From Phytophthora sp. 'mugwort' (lineage: Eukaryota > Oomycota > Peronosporomycetes > Peronosporales > Peronosporaceae): 64,000 bases of DNA. Both the position numbers and the translations under genes were made by a program. Of the stretch, positions 22,681 to 33,979 are shown one piece after another. The stretch is from the NCBI GenBank assembly GCA_033558025.1, contig JAUCEF010000005.1, positions 7,192,001 through 7,256,000 on the forward strand, in the 5' to 3' direction. Below the pieces are notes generated by a model, which saw nothing but the letters and a program-made list of their open reading frames with translations, was not told the origin of the DNA and searched no databases. Within the stretch, counting starts at the first letter, position 1; every line of letters begins with the position of its first letter.

Positions 22681-23017
22681 GCAACCAGAGCGCCCATCTC
22701 CCAGGGTCGAACGTACGAGCTGGTGTCAACGTGTCAGCGACCGCGTTGCGCTTGCAGGAAAGGTCTCCGATATCTGCTACCGGCTTCAACGAGCTACCAG
22801 GTCGAGACGATTAAATCAAGATCGAGCCATGTATCATCTCAGATGATGATTCATCTGGAGCCGATGAAGCTGTCCGGTAACGTGCCTCAATGTCTGCCAG
22901 CTGACTGGTTCTATTGGGGCCATAGGAAGCGAGACCAGCGCTTGGTTTGTAGTGCAGTATCTATTCCGATATGTGTATGTTATTTGACATGGAGAGCCTG
23001 AATTAAGTACGTTGCTG

Positions 23018-23044
23018 AGCCGATCGAAGATGGGCTCAGCCGTA
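23018..23044. repeat. 8-bp perfect inverted repeat
   Basis: GCTGAGCC and GGCTCAGC separated by 11 bases, in the same repeat-like block as the hairpins at 22.3 and 22.6 kb. Confidence 0.6.
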
Positions 23045-23278
23045 TCGGTGCATTCTTCCTCCTGGCACTGCCTGTTTGCTTTTCGTGATAGCAAACCTTA
23101 CAACTCGCTCCAAAATTTTATGACAGTAAGACCCTGTGATATCAATGAAGTTGTTCACGATCAGTTTCGAGTATTGATGCTTGTCACTCATTAGCCTCTT
23201 CGTTTGGACTTACATTAACAAAACTTTATTCATATTCATACTTTGTGCAACCAGCGATCGGCTTGAAGTGACCACGAA

Positions 23279-24861
23279 TTAACAGCCAATAACTTCGCGC
23301 CGCTGATTCGACACTGCGGGTAGTTCTCTGCTAGCCACCGTGCCACTTCCCCACCCACCGATTATTGCGTCACGCACAGCTCGTTTAGTACACTTTGTCA
23401 TGCAGTTTTCATGCAAAAAGCAAAGAACATCCAAGTGGCCAAACCACGCCGCGCCGTCCATCGCTTCAGTCGAGCAGCCCTCCGTACGGTGCTCATGTAG
23501 CCATTTCACAACGTCCAAATGTCCACAACGTGCTGCAGAATCCATGGCATTTTTGAGTGTCTCCTTCACTGTGGTTGAGGTGTAGAAATTCGACTACATC
23601 CAAGTGCCCAAAGCAAGCGGCCGCATCCATCGCCTCGGTTGTGCAGCCTTCAGACCGATTCTCGTGACGGAAACGCACAATGGAAATGTATCCACCGCCT
23701 GCTGCTCGCTCGATAGCTCGCTCGGTGCAGCCTTCACGTCGATTCTCGTGCAGGAACTTGACAATACCAAGATGGCCACCGCCTGCTGCCGAGTTCATTG
23801 CCCAGGGGCTGCATCCTTCATTGCGGTGCGTATGCAGATACTTGGCAACGTCCAAGTGACCCTCAGCGGCTGCACAGTCCTCATGACGACGTTCATGCAA
23901 GAATTTTACCACTTCCAGATGGCTGCCTCGTGCAGCGCCGTCCATAGCGTCACGCGTACACCCTTCAGAGCAGTGCTCGTGCAAGAATTCCACAATCTCC
24001 AAGTACCCCCCCCCCCCCCCCCCCCCCACGCGCCGCACCATTCATTGCATCCGTTGTGCACCCGCCAGTCGTTTTGTCATGTAACCATTGGACCATATCG
24101 AGATGTCCATAATCCGCCGCTTGATCCATGATCAAAGGTGAGCTGTCCTCCGCATCATGGGCAGCAGGTCCTCGTTGTATTCATAAAGCCACGATAACAG
24201 CTCGAGATTTCCGTGTTTCGCTGCGAACACCATAGCGTAAACACTGCATCCTTCGTTACGATGTTCATATAACCAATGCACCATATCCGTGTTACCGTAC
24301 CACACAGCAAAGTTCATTGCGATCGGGTTCCCCCTTCGCCACAATGAGCAGCCAGCCATTCGACCACTTCGACATGTCCTCGAGTTCCTGCTCAATAGTG
24401 TGATGCGAACATCCCTCGCTTCGATTCTCATATAACCATTTCACAACTTCTAGATGTCCGTGCGCCGCAGCCAAGTCCATGGCCTTGGTGCTGGTCTGGC
24501 AGTCCGGAATCGTCTTGTCAAGCCACTTGACCATTTCTAGCTGACCGTGTTCAGCCGCGTGATCTAGTACTAGCTCGTAACTGTTGAGAGCTGGGTCGTA
24601 CGCTGCCAACCATTGCAGCATTGCAATGTCGCCTCACTGCGCTGCGGACAGGAAGCAACTGCGGTTGGAAAGCGACCGCAGACGTCGCGACGTGGCACCA
24701 AGGCGCTGCAGGAGATGCAAATAGCCATAATCCAGAGCTTGAGGGATATTTCAGAGAAGGGAACTGTCCAAGTACGCCGAGATTAGTGCCGCAACGTGCG
24801 GGAGGACCCCCAACGCTTCGTGTCGCTCGCGCCACACCTCAGGCGTCCAAGTCGACACCAT
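23279..24861 (-). pseudogene. Ankyrin-repeat protein, frameshifted
   Basis: Starting at an ATG at 24861, the minus strand encodes about twelve ankyrin repeats of the oomycete type (GHLEVVKFLHE, NRSEGC, AMDxAA). The frame is interrupted by two stop codons near 24750 and 24635 and at least four single-base shifts (near 24345, 24155, within the G22 run at 24006-24027, and near 23545). Between breaks the repeat units stay well conserved, so the breaks are recent or are sequence errors. The C-terminus degenerates after 23350 and stops at 23279. This family is very large in Phytophthora and its roles are mostly unknown. Protein-protein interaction would be the expected biochemical function of an intact copy. 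Confidence 0.8.
24006..24027. repeat. C22 (G22 on the coding strand) homopolymer
   Basis: A run of 22 C on the plus strand lies inside the ankyrin coding region. A length of 21 instead of 22 would restore the frame between the flanking repeats. Confidence 0.9.
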
Positions 24862-25097
24862 GAAAGTTATTTCGTGTCCGACCGATTTGCGATTACTATT
24901 TTAAGAGTATTTACTTAAATAATATATACAACCTTCAAAAACGGCACGAAAAGGTGCCACAATAGCCTAGAATTTGGGTAGCTTATCATTGCCATTTTAA
25001 AGGAGATGGGTACATCTCCTTTGAGAGGAAATTTTGCGTTCGTGTTGTTAAAATGCAGCAGCAACCAGTTTTCCATTGCAGAACTATATTGCTAACC
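24862..25097. other. Short AT-rich intergenic region
   Basis: Holds the ankyrin gene promoter side and the 3' end of the SPT3-like gene; no further feature seen. Confidence 0.4.
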
Positions 25098-27035
25098 TTA
25101 TCGCAACCTTTTGAGTCGCGTAGGTCTGGCGCTGGCGATCGAAGGTGCGACGGTTGGCTTGACGGTTCCTACAACTTCAGTTTTCGTGCTTGAGTCCGTT
25201 GTTGATGATGTGGATGCTGTTGCCTCGGAGGTTATCCGCAACTTGGGTTCCACGCGGATCTTCTTGCTGTTCGCGGAATTAACGCCAACTCGTCGAGTTT
25301 TCGCGGCAGGTGGTCGGTCAATGAGATTAGGCAGGGGTTGAGCTGGGAGGAACGTCAACGCTACAGATCTAGTGAAAGCACAAATTGTATGGTTACAACA
25401 GATCTGCAAGTTCATCCCGAAAACTGGAAAGTGATGATTTCACATACTCAATGTCGTCCTTCAGCAAGGGGGTTTCCAGCTGCTTCAGCTTGCCACACGT
25501 CCGATTTTTTATTGCTAATTCCACTAACCGGCCAATACTAAACCACGGGTATGGAACTGTTAGTAAAAAAATAAAGCGAATGCACACGCAGGCAGGACAG
25601 GTGGAACGTACTTGTGATAAGCGACGAAGTTGAGGAACTCCAATGATGCGCGCGAAATCTTTCCCCCGAGACCCAACCATTGGCGAAATTGCTGCGCCTT
25701 GTTGTTCATGAAATTCAGCTTGCGGCCCCGCGCAAACATGTCGTAGATAGACCAGTCCATCGTCTTTGTCCGCTCGTCGGCAAAGCGTATCCGTTCCTGC
25801 GTACGTCGAAACACCAATTGAATCAGTACAACAACGAAAGATTTCTTCAGTTTATCAGCCGTACCAGAAACGCTTCGTTAAACACGTCGTCTGTCTCAGA
25901 CACGGCAAAGAGGTCCAGCTCCTCTGCGAGTTCTTCTTCCTCCACATCTTCGAGCTCGTTCTCCTCGTGCTTTGTCTCGCCACGGAACTCGCGCCACCGT
26001 CCATAATATATTGCCTCTTCCTCGAAGACTTCCACCAGTGTCTACAACAACAAATAAGCAGCACAATGAGCAACTACACGCAGCAACCTCATGATCCCAC
26101 TACCAGGTCTAACCGTACCCGTAAGCACGACGAAGCTGTCAGCACCTCTGGATTCACCGATCCTAAAACCTTTCGCATGTGGTCGCCAACTTTACACAGA
26201 CAAACAACATCATATCATTTGTAAACCGTGTATCCCAACACCACTTATTCGTTTCATCATAACCAACTTACCCAGCGCCTGCACCTCTTCCACAGCAGTC
26301 ACACAGGACTGTGTGCTGTCTCCAAATGTACTCATCATGGAGCTGATAGTATGCAGCATCAAGGACGCCTTCTTGCTCTTCTTGCCTGTCTCATGCTTCA
26401 CCCCACACGCGCAAATCTCTTCAAAAAATTCTCCTTCTGCGACCTGCCAGCGCGGCTTATACTTGGGCTTGACCTGTGCATAGTGCGGCACCTGCGCCGG
26501 TGCAACGTAAGCACTATTCGGATGCTTCGGCAGCGCAGTTCCGTCCTCTCCTGCCACAAGCGGACCCGCTGAGCGCAAACTTCTTTGCTGGAGCATCTTC
26601 AGATAAGGGTCAGACTTGACGGCCATCGCTGGGTCAGCTGCTGGTTCCTTGTTCTCCCACTTGGCCTCGTCCTCGCCAGTCGACTCGCTCTTGGCCTCCG
26701 CGTCATCGTGTTGCTTGTGCTGCCTCCTGTCGCGGATGTAGTTCAGCATTTTCTTCTTCTGGTCGAGAGGCAGGGTCTTCCACGCATTGGTCTAGGCAAT
26801 TTAATGCATTATAGCAAACTTTAAAACCTTGTTGGGCGTTTTTGGTGTTTTTATTGATAATGCGCACCTCTTTGTAGGGATATTTTTGCTGGATGGCGTG
26901 GAACAGGCGGTGCACTTGCTCCAGCAGCGGTAGACGCGCTAGTTCTTGCAGACCGTACTCATTATCGGCCCCGTGGGCGTCCTCTACGGCGGCAGAAGCG
27001 CACGGCGAGTGCTCGGCGTCAGCCATTATTGTCAT
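25098..27035 (-). CDS. SPT3: SPT3-like subunit of the SAGA co-activator, 7 exons
   Basis: Exons by consensus and phase: 27035-26868, 26791-26272, 26189-26119, 26041-25865, 25796-25612, 25537-25448, 25368-25098; introns 76, 82, 77, 68, 74 and 79 nt, all GT..AG; 493 residues. The second half matches SPT3/SUPT3H: ERTKTMDWSIYDMFARGRKL, then KAQQFRQWLGL, then LEFLNFVAYHNIGRLVELA, the second histone-fold region. Upstream, ISSMMSTFGDS with VEEV resembles the first histone fold (shared with TAF13), followed by a Glu-rich linker. SPT3 works in the nucleus in SAGA and contacts TBP. The N-terminal 100 residues have no recognised counterpart. The third exon (71 nt) is inferred because the gap between exons 2 and 4 is otherwise too long and the phase then fits perfectly. 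Confidence 0.78.
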
Positions 27036-27296
27036 CGACCAGTTTTACGGAATGATGTGGACCACGTTTTGAGTGAAATTGGTCTCAGAAATATTAATGT
27101 GGTTTTCACCCATTTGGCAAAATGGGCGTACATTGTCTCTCCGACCAAACTTGATCATAGTATGGTGCATATTAGCCAATGCGATTCTTCTCCGATTCGT
27201 TTTAGCCAATAAGAAAACAGCTTCAAAGTTTTTGAGGAGTCAAATCGCTTCAAAAACTTTCAGTGTCATCCAATACAAACGCGAATAGAGGTTGCA
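27036..27296 (-). promoter_or_regulatory. Upstream region of the SPT3-like gene with CCAAT-type boxes
   Basis: Several CCAAT or ATTGG pentamers occur (about 27080, 27178, 27207, 27270). An imperfect hairpin (aaagtttttga and tcaaaaacttt, about 27225-27262) lies just before the LTR element, which begins at 27297. Promoter role is inferred from position. Confidence 0.4.
27292..27296. repeat. Target-site duplication of the Gypsy element, left
   Basis: TTGCA, matching 34373-34377. Confidence 0.75.
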
Positions 27297-27691
27297 TTGA
27301 GCGGGGCTGCTTAGCGTAGTGCGTCAAAGGAAGACGTATGACTCTCTTAGCTGTGGTTCTCCTAACCCCTAAGGTCTCCACAGAGACTTAGATTCCTCTA
27401 GTTATATCACTAGAGACTCAAAGAGTCAGTAATCCTAAACCTCGGACGATACTCTCTTTAATGCTAAAACTGAACTGTTATTTGTTTGCTTACCTGCGGT
27501 AAAGCCGCCTGTGGTGTAAATGTATGACTCTAACCTATCTACCATAGTTAAGCCTATTCAAATGCATATCAAGTGGCACTGTGACCACGTACTGAAATCC
27601 TGTTAAATCCAAGTGGTACCAAGTACCACTTGCTGCAAGGTGACACGTAGCATGGTTACACTTCGTGCCACCTTCGTGTAACTCCGGTACA
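27297..27691 (-). repeat. 3' LTR of the Gypsy element
   Basis: 395 bp, homologous along its length to 33980-34372. In element orientation it begins TGTACCGGAGTTACACG and ends near CCCCGCTCAA. Confidence 0.92.
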
Positions 27692-27702
27692 CTCCCCCAC
27701 GC
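27692..27702 (-). promoter_or_regulatory. Polypurine tract before the 3' LTR
   Basis: The element strand reads GTGGGGGAG immediately before the 3' LTR, the expected plus-strand primer position. Confidence 0.75.
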
Positions 27703-27833
27703 ACACACACACTAAAATGTGGACACACCGTATCCACGAGGGTACATGTCCTGTGGTTTTGACCACGGACACTCCGCTCCAAGAGCGCTCCATCCCTGAC
27801 GGCATCCTCATGCCCACAGCCCCCTGGCCTTCA

Positions 27834-27904
27834 ACCCAGCTAGCTCAGTGGTAGAGCACTCACTTCATAAGCGCAAGGTCGGTGGTTCGATTCCACCAAA
27901 GACC
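27834..27904 (+). pseudogene. tRNA-derived sequence (anticodon-loop CAT) inside the Gypsy element
   Basis: A box (TAGCTCAGTGG at 27841) and B box (GGTTCGATTCC) are perfect and the D and T stems pair (GCTC/GAGC, GGTGG/CCACC). The anticodon stem does not pair well and the acceptor halves (ACCCAGC and AAAGACC) do not match. It therefore looks like a decayed elongator-type Met tRNA or SINE head, not a working tRNA. It lies between the chromodomain and PPT, antisense to the element. Confidence 0.65.
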
Positions 27905-28194
27905 TATATCGTCTGGGTCCAACCCAACTGTGTCTTGGACACCGCCGATGACGTCAACTTACAGCGGCCACAGGCCTCGTTGTCTCGCTCATCTAGACCT
28001 AATGCACCATGTGCGTTTGCTTCCACAGCCTGCTGTCCTCACGTTGTGGCATGCTGGCTACCTTGTTCCAAAGTCACGTCGGAAGCCTTCAGGCTGACCT
28101 TGGCTCATCCCGAGCTAGTACCGGGACACTCGTGGCGACCGCTGCAGTGGTCGCTGGCCCTCGGGGCCATGTCGATCGTGACGATCAAAAGCGT

Positions 28195-28340
28195 CAACGA
28201 CGTCAGGGCAGTCTTGCCGGAGGGACACCTCATACTCCCATGAGTTCTGTGAGTGGGGATATCCTCTCCACTCCACAAGGTACTGGGTTCGACCATGTCG
28301 GCGACGCCGCGCCACTAGGCATTCCACATGATAGTGGAGT
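28195..28340 (-). pseudogene. Chromodomain at the C-terminus of the Gypsy integrase
   Basis: In the frame 28507-28115 the stretch VECLVARRRRHGRTQYLVEW followed by RGYPHSQNSWE is a typical chromodomain core (aromatic cage positions Y, W and W/E). In chromoviruses this part can steer integration to marked chromatin. Confidence 0.85.
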
Positions 28341-28929
28341 TCTCCCTGCTCATCGAGCAATGGTGGAGGCGGCCTCCGGTCCGCTGGACCCTCGCGCTGC
28401 GGGTCAGGTGAAGCTGGAGTCGCTTCAAACTCTGGTATGGTATCACCACGCGTAGTTCCGCGGATGAGCATCGCTCTCGTCCAGTTGACGAACTCAAAGC
28501 TGTTCATCAGCGAGTCGACTGGTTGGAGTCTGCGGACTCATCTGCGTGCCGCGTAGTGGCTCCGGCGCGGACAGCATCTCGTCGTCTCGACGCAGTGGAG
28601 TGATCCCTCGTGGTCAGATGGACCTCTTTTGCGCCTCCAGCACTTTGGCCAGCATCCATTACCTGTGGCACCGACTGGGCTCTGAGGCGCCAACGCCTCC
28701 GCGCGCACCTGAGCCGGGTCCCGATACGGCTTGAGAACTAACTTACGAAAAACACATGGTGTGTACGCATCTTATGCGGAAGGTTGAGCGTGTACACAGG
28801 CCCTTCTTGGCCACGCCCTTGAAGGCCCGGTGAAGCGCGGGTGCAACTGGGTCTTAAAGACCGCAAAGACTGCATGTGTTGGTAGGTTCTTCGCGTTTAA
28901 TAAAGCTTGGTCACCGACCTTAAACTTTT

Positions 28930-29850
28930 CCACATTTCCTCTGCCTCTGGCATCCGCCTGTTCCTTCTGAACGTCTTGGCTCTAAGCCATCGCGTCGCGT
29001 ACATGTCCTAAGACCCGTCAAACGCTGTGACAAGAACGCGTCAACTTGGTTGCTAACCGCAACAAGGCTGACATCAGCGAGCCCTTCGGCTATTCCTCCG
29101 CCTCCAAGCCCTGAACCACAGAGTGGTAGCGTCAACGGGATGCGAGGGTGAGTGAGACCGTCCACATAGAACGGGGTGAGGCCAGTTGAGGCATGAACTG
29201 CATTGTTCAATGCACACTCAATCAGTGGGAGAATCGAGCTCCATTGCTTAGGTCTGTCTGCACAGAAGCTCCGAATCATGTCTTCGACTACACGATTCAC
29301 ACGTTCAGTCTTACCATCGGTTTTCGGATGGTCCGCTGTGGACATGCCGAGTCGAGTGCCAAGTACCTTAAAGACCGACGTCCAAAACTTACTTGTGAAA
29401 CGGGGATCTCGAGGCAATTGCCTCTGGCCGACCATGCTGTCGAAGACACGATCCAAGAACAATGTGGTTGTTCTTTCTCCATCAATGGAGTCCGGCACCA
29501 CCGCTAAATGAGCCATCTTGCTCAATCGGTCGACTGAGACCACGATACCCGTGTTGCCCGCCGCATCCCGTGGCAGGCCGAACACAAAGTTCATACTCAT
29601 GGATTGCCAACACCCCGTGGGTACAGGCAAGCTGGCCAACGGCACAGCCGAGTGTGGCGAGGGTTAACCCGTTGGCACGTCTCACACGTGCGTACATACG
29701 TACTGACCCACTTGTAAAGCTTCGGCCACCAGTAGTGGGAGCTCACCGAGCTGTAGGTCTTTTCTCGACCGAAACGATCGGCGAGTGGGGTATTATGTGC
29801 CTCATAGAGGATACGATACTCGAGATCCTCTTCGTGAGGAACCACGACGC
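28930..29850 (-). pseudogene. Gypsy integrase
   Basis: A zinc-binding-like part (YVRTCETCQRVNP, near 29690) is followed by the core with SMNFVFGLPRDAAG (first catalytic Asp changed to Asn), VDRLSKMAHL, a second motif DPRFTSKFW, and HPKTDGKTERVNRVVEDM holding the catalytic Glu. Frameshifts lie near 29640 and 29430. The C-terminal part runs into the chromodomain region. Confidence 0.85.
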
Positions 29851-30079
29851 GTGGAGAGTCTTATGGACCAGTACCGTAGTACAATAGGACATAATTATGA
29901 GTGTATCGTGCAGCCTCGCGCGCAACCGCGCTGAAAGCTTGATGTCTGAGTTAGCAATCTTCGCGCTTCCTAGCGCATGTAGCAGCGCTACGTAGGACTC
30001 ATCACGCGCGTACGCAGCGCGGATCAAGTCTGTCACAGACGAAGTCACCGTCGTGACGTGAGCGATCTCATAGTCTGGC

Positions 30080-30540
30080 CTGCGTGAGAACGCATCGGCC
30101 AAGACGTTCTGCCTGCCAGGCTTGTACTTCACCTCGAAGTTGTACTCCGCACAGAAAGAGAGCCAATGGGCCATTCTCTGAGAGAGATGAGGCGACTGCG
30201 TCGCAATGTGTAGCGACGCATGATCAGTGTAGATCACACATGGCTTGGAGCCGAGCAGGTGAACCCTGAGTTTGACGAGCGCATACTTCATCGCAAGTAG
30301 CTCTTTGTCATGAACTGGATAGTTCTTCTCAGCAGCCTTAAGCTGGAGAGATTCAAACGCGATCACGCTTTCACGCCCTTCAGCGTCTGTTTGCAACAAA
30401 GCACTGCCGATGGCAAAGTCCGACGCGTCACAGACGACACTGAAAAGACGATCGGGATCTGGCGGCGCCAGGATCGGTGCCTGAAGAAAACTCTCATTTA
30501 ATGGCTTCAAACGCCGCTTGATGTCCGGTATCCCAACACC
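30080..30540 (-). pseudogene. Gypsy RNase H
   Basis: Contiguous frame with SVVCDASDFAIGSALLQTD, YPVHDKELLAMKYAL, YTDHASLHI and a tail ending NVLADAFSRRPDYE. The acidic triad (D, E, D) is intact. This is the best-preserved part of the element; in an active copy it removes RNA from the RNA-DNA hybrid. Confidence 0.88.
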
Positions 30541-30639
30541 AGTCCACATCCTTCTTAAGGAGATTGAATAGTGGCCTTGCCACCTCAGCATATTTATTGC
30601 TGTACTTGTGCAAGTAATTTGCCAGGCCAAGCCACTTCC

Positions 30640-31288
30640 GTTTTAAGTCTTTCTGGTTCTTTGGAACCGACAGTCTACAATGGCCTTGACCTTAGCGGGA
30701 TCCGCTCGAAGGTCTCGCTTCCCAATGAAGCATCCCAGAAAGGGGATCTCTTCAGCGCCGAAGACACACTTGTCGATGTTGGCATACAACTTGTGTGTGT
30801 TTGCGCATGCACTCGAGCACCGCTCGCAGATGCTCAATGTGGTCCTCTACATCAGTATTTCCGTGCTCCGCACGATTGTGGACGAATATGTCATCGAAGT
30901 ATGTCTGAGCATACGCCCTGTGGGGCCTGAACAGTTGCGTCACAAGACGGTTGAATATCGCATACTAGCCACTCCCAGAGCATACCGCTCGGAGTGCTAC
31001 CCGCTGCAAGCGGAAAATATCGCTTGCTCGCATGAGTAACTGATAGTATACATCGAACAAGTCGAGGGCTCTGTACACAGTACACCCCGCCATGTTGTTC
31101 TGGAGAACGTCCTTCCTAGGAATAGGCGTCAGACCCGGAATTGCGGTCGCGTTGAGCTTATTAAAAGCATGAACGATTCGCCACTTGCCATTCGGCTTTC
31201 TGACACAGAACGTAGGCATTAAGTGTGGAGACTTGCTCTCGCGCACCACCCTCGAGGTTAGCACGGAAGAATGCGTCAATGACGTCAC
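30640..31288 (-). pseudogene. Gypsy reverse transcriptase
   Basis: Motifs in order: FCVRKPNGKWRIVHAFNKLN (31200-31145), RALDLFDVYYQLLM, a frameshift, then YFDDIFVHNR (near 30895) with the catalytic YxDD box intact, and FLGCFIGKRDLRADP (about 30735). At least three frame changes occur. Confidence 0.85.
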
Positions 31289-31899
31289 ACTGTTCTCGTG
31301 GCAAAGGCCACTGCCTTGTCGCGCAGTATTTTTGGTTCCAGGAACCTGGTCAATCTCATGACGTACACCTCGATCCGGAGGTAGCCTCGTGGGAGTTATT
31401 TCGAGACCACTTCTTGATACTCCTTCACCAAATGATAGTACGGATCCGAGTGGTCCTTGAGGATCGAGGATCCTGCCCGCGCATTCAGCGCCTTCTTGAT
31501 GTCCTCAAGGACTGCTTTATCCAAAGCGATGACGAGTTTAACTCTTCTTCAGGTCGTAGAATGACCAACTCGGCTAACTCACCGGCCTTCAAGTCGTCGC
31601 CGAACTCGGCAATGGACATTCGTCCAGCTCCAACAGAGCGTTCGCGGTGGGCATAGTCTAGAGACTGATGTCGCCATCGACTTCCCCTGTCACTAAGTTG
31701 ACGAGTGTGTATAGCTGTGCGCTATCCGCAGGAGTCTCTTCACTCGTCATGCTAGACGCATCAGACGCCTTTCGTCTCATGGGTGGCGCTCGGCGTCGTA
31801 ACCTTCTCCCCGCTGAGACTGTTTGCCTCGAAGAGGTTCTAACAGTCGCACCAGCTGCATCTCCAGGTGCTTGCACCGTGTGTGTTTCACCGGAGACTG

Positions 31900-32760
31900 C
31901 TATGTCTTGACCGACAACCGTCGCAAAGCTGCGATGCGCGCAGTCTCCACCCCGTGGATTACGTGCCACGTCACCTCCATCAGTGGGCCCTCGACCTTGA
32001 TGGCCTGGACCACGGCCGGCACACCACGCATGGCATATAGCGACAACTCGTCGTCGGGATGAGTGTCACTGTCGTGACCAATGTCACCATGACGTCGGTC
32101 ACCCAGCGGATTGCCTGCCCCACGTGCATCCTGAGACCCGCGACCATGATGCCCCGGCATAGTGCCGGCCACGCCTCGCATTGCGTCTAACGACACCCCG
32201 TCATCGTGACGAGTGTCGTTGTCGTGACATATGTCACCTGTTTCACCCAGCGGGCTACCTGCCGCCCCAGGCACAGCCCGCGAGCACTGCTCGAGACTTT
32301 TGTCCTCGACACCTTCAGTGTCTACAAGTTTGAATACTCCGATGTCCAGCACATTGACCGACTCGGTCCAGTGCTCGCGCCAAAAGCGCTTTTGCTTCCT
32401 AGCAGAGGTGGGTTCATGACTCGCCAAAACTCCACCAGGGTAAAGCGCGTTGCGCCAAAGGTCTTCGACCTCCAATCAATTCATGGCTCGTGGCGTTCCA
32501 GCCATGTCATGCCCAGGATGAGATCGTACCTCGAATCCAGGACCAGACAGCGTTCCACGCTATCGAAGTCGAGAAACTTCACGCCCAAGTTCACAGGAAC
32601 CCTGGGCACCGTGACACGGGTCCCCGTCGCTAAGCGGGAACAGTGATGATGTCACTCCACGCTCTCCGAGTGCCTCAGCGTACTGCTGACTTCCCTCCAT
32701 TGCGGAGCGTCGAGCATACTTGCCCGACGCTCCGGAACCGATCAAGATGATCAATTGCAT
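31900..32760 (-). pseudogene. Gypsy protease and linker region
   Basis: The protease active-site box reads LIGSGAS near 32740 where DSGAS or DSGAT is expected, so the catalytic Asp is replaced by Gly. A typical LILGMTW-type segment (here within LDSRYDLILG, near 32525) follows. The remaining part is a variable, Asp/His-rich linker with internal repeats (HDxDTxxDD) before RT. Confidence 0.6.
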
Positions 32761-32878
32761 CTAAAAGCCTTTCACCCTCCCATCCAAGACGAGCAGGCCC
32801 GGCATGCATACGCGTTCCGTGTTAGAGTGTACGGCTCTCTCCGGGGCTGGTCCCTGTTGACCTCCACCTTCATGAGCC

Positions 32879-33798
32879 TCAGTAAAACTCAATCCTTCCC
32901 CAGCAGGGCGCCCCGCGCCTACTGAGTGTCGCCGTTTCCCCGCGACCAGCCGATGGCATGGCTCGATGCAGAGCGAAGGCTCGTAGGAGCTTGGCGCGAC
33001 CTACGCGACGGCAGGTTGCCCTCCAATGGGTAGTGCTTGGGCAGATGAAGCACCGGCGAACACCCATACGCTGCTCGGCAGCGTGAAGCTCAGATCCCTC
33101 ATCTTCAGCGTAGCTGAGGTCCATAGGAACCGGTCCGTCGGGAAGAGTAGCGTTATCAACGCCCCAGCCAAGTCGAGACGACTTAAAGTTGAACTCGGCG
33201 TTCAACGTCACTCTCGCGGCCTCTTCAAAAGAGGAAGGGTGAGTGCGGAAGACTTCTGTCCTGGCCACGCCAATGCGGAGGCTCTCCATAAAGACTGTTA
33301 CTGCCTCTGGCAGAGGATCGGCCGCCATGCCGGTGATCAGAGCTCGCAACTCCTGGACGAAGTCCTCCAAGTCCTTCTAACCCTGGCTGGTACTCAGAAA
33401 GCGTGACCTCACGCGGTACGCCTGATTAGGCCGAGCGAATACTTGCGAAAGCTGGTGTTTCAGCTCCTCCCATCTCGGTAAGGCAGCGACCACCGACGTG
33501 CCGCACGTGCATGCCCACTCTCGCGCTCGGCCACCGAGCTTCGAATCGCTAGCGCCACGCACTGTTGCTCAGTACGGAACATGGCCGATCCCGTCGCCAT
33601 TTCGATCTCACGGGTCCACAACATGCGGTTCTCCCCCTCCTTTCCTTCGAAAGTCTTAACGCTCACGATGAGCGGTTTAGGCAGGGAGAGCCCATCCTGC
33701 GAGATCGTCGACGTCGTTGCAGATGCCGACTTCCTCTGTTGGAGGTGCTCGAACAGAGCATTCTCGTAGCTTGACAACGCCTCCAGACGCGCGTTCAC
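32879..33798 (-). pseudogene. Gypsy gag with CCHC zinc knuckle
   Basis: Starting near 33798 the protein has the capsid-like retrotransposon gag pattern (VKTFEGKEGEN, W near the start of the core, ALPRWEELKHQLSQVF in the next frame, then DLEDFVQELRALITGM). Near 33030-32990 it has a zinc knuckle CFICPSTTHWRATC (CX2CX4HX4C). A frameshift near 33520 and another near 33380 divide the frame. A short basic tail follows. Confidence 0.8.
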
Positions 33799-33961
33799 CG
33801 CGTCCAGTCCTTGCGAAGCAAAATGCGTTATGCCCTCAGGGCCGAGAAAAAAAATATAAGCTTTTTCGGCGGGTCTTGCTGGCTCTGGGACAGGTTAGAA
33901 AGCGCCTGTCTGCTCCATCCTCACCGAGGAATAGTCCTAAGACTCAGGTGCGGGGTTGACT

Positions 33962-33979
33962 ACAAACAAGTGCTACCAG
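33962..33979 (-). promoter_or_regulatory. Putative primer binding site
   Basis: Directly inside the 5' LTR the element strand reads CTGGTAGCACTTG. The TGG within two bases of the LTR edge is the usual start of a tRNA 3'-end complement. The tRNA is not identified. Confidence 0.55.

Larger units (their letters stand above)
21330..23278. other. Intergenic stretch with several hairpins
   Basis: No gene recognised. The part up to about 21900 is AT-rich. From 22240 to 23050 there are three strong inverted repeats (listed separately) and overlapping open frames without family resemblance, suggestive of an unclassified fold-back type element. Confidence 0.45.

Noticed and set aside
25369..26819. Possible 28-nt introns in the SPT3-like gene (two places)
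   Set aside because: Better donors lie upstream (GTGCGC at 26867 and GTATGT at 25447) and give 76- and 79-nt introns in the correct phase, matching the other introns.
27834..27904. Functional Met tRNA gene
   Set aside because: Anticodon and acceptor stems do not pair although boxes A and B are intact.
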